From assembly GCF_025152575.1 (NCBI RefSeq), contig NZ_CP102293.1, forward strand, positions 3,038,001 through 3,102,000: a DNA stretch of 64,000 bases, read 5' to 3'. The notes under the pieces were generated by a model that saw only the letters and a program-made list of their open reading frames with translations, searched no databases and was not told where the DNA came from. Source of the DNA: Subdoligranulum variabile (GTDB lineage Bacteria > Bacillota > Clostridia > Oscillospirales > Ruminococcaceae). A program made the position numbers and the translations under genes. Numbering within the stretch: the first letter of the stretch is position 1; each line of letters opens with the position of its first letter. Positions 60,495-64,000 of this stretch are shown piece after piece.

Positions 60495-61514
60495 ATGAAA
60501 ACACAGGTTTTGCCTGTATCAGGAGAAAGCATTGCCTTGGCGGCCGAACTGTTGCGGCAGGGCGAACTGGTAGCACTGCCGACGGAAACTGTTTACGGCA
60601 TCGCCGCCGATGCCCGCAACGGCGATGCTGTGCGAAAAATTTTCGAGGCGAAAGGACGACCGCAGGACAACCCACTGATTGTACATATCTGTGGTATGGA
60701 TATGCTGCAGGGGATTGTTTCTGAAGTGCCGGAACGCGCTCTCAAACTGGCAGCGGCCTTTTGGCCGGGGCCTCTGACGATGGTAATGCCCCGCGGGGCA
60801 GAAGTCAGTGAAGTGACCTGCGCCGGACTGGACACGGTCGGTGTTCGTATGCCGTCGCACCCGGTAGTACAGGCAGTCATCAAAGCAAGCGGTGTTGCTT
60901 TTGCTGCGCCCTCCGCCAATCTTTCCGGGAAACCAAGCCCGACCAATGCGCAGGATACACTGGCCGATATGCATGGCCGTCTGCCTTTGATTTTAGACGG
61001 AGGGGAAAGTGCCGTAGGCGTGGAATCTACCGTTGTATCAGTGACGGGGGAGCATCCCATTTTGCTGCGGCCGGGCTATATCACCAAGGAACAGATGGAA
61101 GCAGTCCTGGGTGAGGAAGTCCAGGTCAGTCCGGCTATACTGGAAAAGCTCAAAGAGGGGGAGGTGGCCCGTTCCCCTGGCATGAAATACAAGCATTATG
61201 CGCCGAAGGCACAGGTTACCATTCTGCGGGGCAATTTCGAAGCGTACTGCCGGTATGTTGCAGAGCATGCAGCCCCGGGCGTTTGGGCGCTTTGTTTTGA
61301 CGGTGAGGGCGCACAGCTTCCGGTTCCCTCTATCGAATACGGGCGCAATCATGACGGGGCTACACAGGCACATCACCTTTTTACTGCACTGCGGGATCTG
61401 GACCGTCATGGGGCACAGGTGGTTTACGCCCGCTGTCCTGAGCAGGATGGCATTTCAATGGCGGTATATAATCGTTTGATCCGTGCGGCGGCTTTCCGGG
61501 TGGTGACATTGTGA
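60495..61514 (+). CDS. tsaC: L-threonylcarbamoyladenylate synthase (Sua5/YwlC/TsaC)
   Basis: Makes threonylcarbamoyl-AMP from threonine, bicarbonate and ATP, the first step of the t6A37 tRNA modification. The YrdC domain (about 10–200) has LPTETVYGIAADA, KGRPQDNPLIVHI, FWPGPLTMV and FAAPSANLSGKPSPT, all typical. A linker (RSPGMKYKHYAPKA, the conserved SPG-x-K-Y-x-H-Y-x-P) joins a C-terminal Sua5 domain. The length of 339 residues is that of Sua5 rather than the short TsaC. It starts 3 bases after prfA and overlaps coaE (GTGA). Confidence 0.95.
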   Translation: MKTQVLPVSGESIALAAELLRQGELVALPTETVYGIAADARNGDAVRKIFEAKGRPQDNPLIVHICGMDMLQGIVSEVPERALKLAAAFWPGPLTMVMPRGAEVSEVTCAGLDTVGVRMPSHPVVQAVIKASGVAFAAPSANLSGKPSPTNAQDTLADMHGRLPLILDGGESAVGVESTVVSVTGEHPILLRPGYITKEQMEAVLGEEVQVSPAILEKLKEGEVARSPGMKYKHYAPKAQVTILRGNFEAYCRYVAEHAAPGVWALCFDGEGAQLPVPSIEYGRNHDGATQAHHLFTALRDLDRHGAQVVYARCPEQDGISMAVYNRLIRAAAFRVVTL

Positions 61515-62116
61515 AAATTATCGGAATCACTGGACGTTCCGGCTGCGGCAAATCCAGTGCGACAAATTTCTTGGTGGAGCAGGGATATCCTTGTATTGAT
61601 GCAGATCAAATTGCACGGGAGGTTTTGCTGCCGGGCTCGGTCTGTCTGGTACAACTGCAATCTTATTTTGGACAGGACATCCTGGAGCCGGACGGCACAT
61701 TGAACCGCCATCTCCTGGCAGATCGCGCCTTTGCCACACCGGAAGGAACGCAAAGGCTGACGGCTGTCACGCAACCGGAAATCTTGCGCCGCATTGAAGA
61801 TCGCCTTGCTCAGTCGCAAAAGGCAGGGGCAGATTTGGTCTTTGTCGACGGTGCGGTGATCGTGGGAACGCCTTTTGAGGCGCGCTGCGATGCCTTGATC
61901 CTGATTACGGCACCTTACGAAACCAGTGTACTGCGCATCTGTGCCCGGGACGGGATCACGGCAGAAATGGCGAGGCGACGTCTGGATGCCCAAACGTCCT
62001 TGGAAACACTGCGGGCTGCAGCGACTGTTGAAATTGTAAATGATGGAACACCAATGCAGCTGAAAGATAAAGTTAAGGCGTATCTGACGTCCTTGAGAAA
62101 GGAGGACCATGGCTAA
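61511..62116 (+). CDS. coaE: Dephospho-CoA kinase
   Basis: CoaE phosphorylates dephospho-CoA in the last step of coenzyme A synthesis. P-loop GRSGCGKSS at residues 8–16, IDADQIAREV near 28–37 and the C-terminal lid DGITAEMARRRLDAQTS are characteristic. The length of 201 residues is normal. It starts at GTG overlapping the Sua5 stop, and its end overlaps the transglycosylase gene by 8 bases. Confidence 0.93.
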   Translation: MKIIGITGRSGCGKSSATNFLVEQGYPCIDADQIAREVLLPGSVCLVQLQSYFGQDILEPDGTLNRHLLADRAFATPEGTQRLTAVTQPEILRRIEDRLAQSQKAGADLVFVDGAVIVGTPFEARCDALILITAPYETSVLRICARDGITAEMARRRLDAQTSLETLRAAATVEIVNDGTPMQLKDKVKAYLTSLRKEDHG

Positions 62117-62699
62117 AAAAAATATCATCCATAAGATTGTCAAAAAATGTTTGGCCGTTCTGCTGATGCTGGCATTGGCCGGAGCGGTTCTGTTTGCCTT
62201 TTTCCAGGATAAAATCAACCGCTGGGAATACCCCATCCAATATGCGGAATACGTTACCTATTACGCCGACAAATATGATATCGACCCGTTGATGTTGTAT
62301 GCCTTTATCCGTACCGAGAGCAATTTTGATCCGATGGCGGATTCTGATGCAGGTGCGCGGGGACTGATGCAGATCACCGAAGTGACATTCGACTGGATCA
62401 AGTCAAAAATTGCACCCACCGAGGATCTGACCTTTGAGGATTTGTACGATCCCGAAACGAACATACGGTTTGGCAGTTATTTCGTAAGTTATTGCTTATT
62501 GCGATACCAGGATGATCTGGCTACGGCGGCAGCGGCTTATCACAGTGGTTGGGGAACCGTAGATGATCTGCTGGCGCAGACGCAATATTCTGCGGATGGA
62601 AAAACGCTGGATCATTATCCCTATCCCCAGATGCGGCTGTATGTTAAAAAAATCACCAGTAGCTATCAGCGATATCAGGAAATTTATACTGCATCGTGA
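62109..62699 (+). CDS. Membrane-anchored lytic transglycosylase (SLT domain)
   Basis: A 196-residue protein with a basic N-terminus, one hydrophobic anchor or signal segment (about 13–32) and a Slt70-type catalytic domain. The catalytic Glu is in YAFIRTESNFDP near residue 70, followed by SDAGARGLMQIT and AAAAYHSGWGTVD, the classic motifs. It cleaves peptidoglycan glycan strands outside the cell, forming anhydro-muropeptides. It is coupled to coaE by overlap, as in other Clostridia. Confidence 0.93.
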   Translation: MAKKNIIHKIVKKCLAVLLMLALAGAVLFAFFQDKINRWEYPIQYAEYVTYYADKYDIDPLMLYAFIRTESNFDPMADSDAGARGLMQITEVTFDWIKSKIAPTEDLTFEDLYDPETNIRFGSYFVSYCLLRYQDDLATAAAAYHSGWGTVDDLLAQTQYSADGKTLDHYPYPQMRLYVKKITSSYQRYQEIYTAS

Positions 62700-62721
62700 T
62701 GCATGAAAGGAATGTTCAATA

Positions 62722-64000
62722 ATGCAAACTACCGAAGAACTGAAGAAACTGTTGTACAAAAATGAAACGGTTGCCGATATGGCACCGGATGTCTTGCAGG
62801 CAGCACAAGATTTCTGCGAGGGGTATAAGACTTTTTTGGACAACGGCAAGACAGAGCGTGAAGCAACGGCGTACAGTGAAAAGCTGCTGATGGAAGCAGG
62901 TTACAAGCCCTTTGTGCCTGGTCAGAAACTGGAAGCAGGTGCCAAAGTATATACGATCAACCGCAGCAAATGCGTGCTGGCGGCGACAATTGGTACCAAA
63001 CCGTTGAACGAGGGTTTCCATCTTAATATCGCACACATCGATTCTCCCCGGCTGGATCTGCGTCCTGTGCCGGTGTTTGAAAAGAATGGTCTGGGCTATC
63101 TGCGTACCCACTATTACGGCGGTGTACGCAAATATCAGTGGCCGACGATGCCTTTGGCCCTGCATGGTGTGATCTATCGTGCGGACGGCAGCAAGGTGGA
63201 AATCTGCATTGGCGAAAAAGAGGATGATCCGGTCTTCTGCATTACCGATCTGTTGCCCCATCTGAGTGCCAAGCAGAACGCCAAACCGTTGAGCGAGGGA
63301 ATCTCAGCGGAGGACTTGAATGTCCTGATTGCCTCTCAGCCGATTGCTGATAAAGAGGCCGAGCAGCGCGTCAAACTGAACGTGCTGGGAATGCTTCATG
63401 AAGCATTCGGAATTACTGAACGCGACTTTACTCGTGCTGAAATTGAAGTCGTACCGGCCCACAAAGCGCGGGACATCGGTTTGGACCGTGCTATGATCGG
63501 TGCTTATGGTCACGATGACCGTGTGGATGCCTATCCGGCGCTGATGGCAGAAATTGGCGTGGAGAAACCGGCCTACACCACGGTGTGTGTGCTGACAGAT
63601 AAGGAAGAAACCGGTTCGGACGGAGTAACCGGTCTGCACAGTATGTATACCTTCCATTTCCTGCAGCAGCTTTGCGAGACGCAGGAGGCCGATTATATCA
63701 CAGCTTGCAAGGCCGGAAAATGCCTGTCAGCAGATGTCACGGCGGCTTTTGATCCGACTTTCGCCGATGCTTTTGAGCCTGATAACGCTACTTATGCTGG
63801 CAATGGTGTGGCAATCTATAAATATACCGGTTCTCGTGGTAAGTCCGGCACCAGTGACGCATCGGCGGAACTGGTCAGCTATCTGACCGGCTTGTTGGAT
63901 CGCAACAGTGTGGTATGGCAGATCGGCGAAATGGGTAAGTTGGATCTGGGCGGCGGTGGAACGGTCGCAAAGTTCGTCGCCAATCAGGATATCGATACCA
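62722..64000 (+). CDS. M18 family aminopeptidase (3' end outside the window)
   Basis: An aspartyl-type metallo-aminopeptidase of family M18, which binds two zinc ions and removes N-terminal residues. The visible 426 codons begin MQTTEELKKLLY and contain NIAHIDSPRLDLRP (metal-ligand His-x-Asp near 102–104), HYYGGVRKYQW, GAYGHDDRVDAYPAL (Asp ligand), VLTDKEETGSDGVTG (catalytic Glu) and the dimer/His-loop region up to the window edge at GGGGTVAKFV. Family length is about 430–480, so some 20–50 residues are missing. ATG 62722 has AAAGGA 11 bases upstream; the ATG at 62712 is out of frame. Confidence 0.93.
   Translation, partial: MQTTEELKKLLYKNETVADMAPDVLQAAQDFCEGYKTFLDNGKTEREATAYSEKLLMEAGYKPFVPGQKLEAGAKVYTINRSKCVLAATIGTKPLNEGFHLNIAHIDSPRLDLRPVPVFEKNGLGYLRTHYYGGVRKYQWPTMPLALHGVIYRADGSKVEICIGEKEDDPVFCITDLLPHLSAKQNAKPLSEGISAEDLNVLIASQPIADKEAEQRVKLNVLGMLHEAFGITERDFTRAEIEVVPAHKARDIGLDRAMIGAYGHDDRVDAYPALMAEIGVEKPAYTTVCVLTDKEETGSDGVTGLHSMYTFHFLQQLCETQEADYITACKAGKCLSADVTAAFDPTFADAFEPDNATYAGNGVAIYKYTGSRGKSGTSDASAELVSYLTGLLDRNSVVWQIGEMGKLDLGGGGTVAKFVANQDIDT

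Noticed and set aside
1..64000. CRISPR arrays, tRNA/rRNA genes, insertion sequences, prophage or toxin–antitoxin pairs
   Set aside because: Searched by eye on both strands; no repeat-spacer pattern, transposase, integrase or cloverleaf was recognised. Automated searches (tRNAscan-SE, CRISPR finders, ISfinder) would be decisive.

Overview
The window reads as about 64 kb of chromosomal DNA from a Gram-positive, low-to-mid-GC Firmicute of class Clostridia. By inference it is close to the gut Faecalibacterium–Gemmiger–Subdoligranulum group (Oscillospiraceae/Ruminococcaceae). The basis is gene order and family content: mutS-mutL-miaA, sepF-ylmH-divIVA-ileS-lspA-rluD, hprK, murB-rapZ-whiA-dnaE-pfkA, rplS-lepB-rbgA-rnhB-yraN, tig-clpP-clpX, plus DUF4364, DUF951 and COG1768-type proteins that are typical of Clostridia. 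Base composition looks moderately GC-rich by eye. Coding density is very high. Only three genes (xpt, a DUF4364 protein and an S1-domain protein) lie on the minus strand. I found no tRNA, rRNA, CRISPR array, insertion sequence, phage or integrase gene.

Layout. 1–5.6 kb: mismatch repair (mutS truncated by the window edge, mutL) and miaA. 5.6–14.8 kb: a membrane-fusion-like protein, then a promoter-led division/cell-wall block (sepF, ylmH, divIVA, ileS, lspA, rluD), a Cof-type phosphatase and an orphan PTS EIIA. 14.9–17.9 kb: a three-gene ABC importer (TrpXYZ/ABC_sub_bind type). 18–22.6 kb: a secreted SGNH-fold protein lacking its catalytic Ser and His, a YjjG-like nucleotidase and an ABC-F ATPase. 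22.6–32.4 kb: an eight-gene surface-glycan operon (DUF4422, two GT2 enzymes, a COG5610 HAD protein, an SDR epimerase, two RgpF-like proteins, an acyltransferase) with its own promoter and terminator and no transport or polymerase gene. 32.4–42.7 kb: hprK, a PHP hydrolase, ROK glucokinase, murB, rapZ, whiA, dnaE, pfkA. 42.7–47.9 kb: rplS with a structured leader, lepB, rbgA, rnhB, yraN, thrC and a phosphoesterase. 48–52.2 kb: tig, clpP, clpX, and convergent xpt. 52.4–57.4 kb: a branched-chain amino acid importer (livK-like, then livHMGF from a second promoter). 57.4–64 kb: DUF4364 and S1 proteins (minus), DUF951, prfA, Sua5/TsaC, coaE, a lytic transglycosylase and the start of an M18 aminopeptidase.

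How the genes fit together. The window mixes growth functions (replication, translation, division, protein quality control) with envelope building and carbon control (HprK, glucokinase, PFK, RapZ, orphan EIIA). The accessory part is the glycan operon. It most plausibly decorates a rhamnose- or galactofuranose-containing wall polymer whose precursors and export are encoded elsewhere. The most unusual signals are an ATT start codon on the acyltransferase, a tandem RgpF pair whose second copy has an eroded C-terminal half, the catalytically dead SGNH protein, dyads around the promoters of both ABC importers, and a strong intrinsic terminator ending six bases before lspA. Nothing here is clearly a new defence or mobile system.
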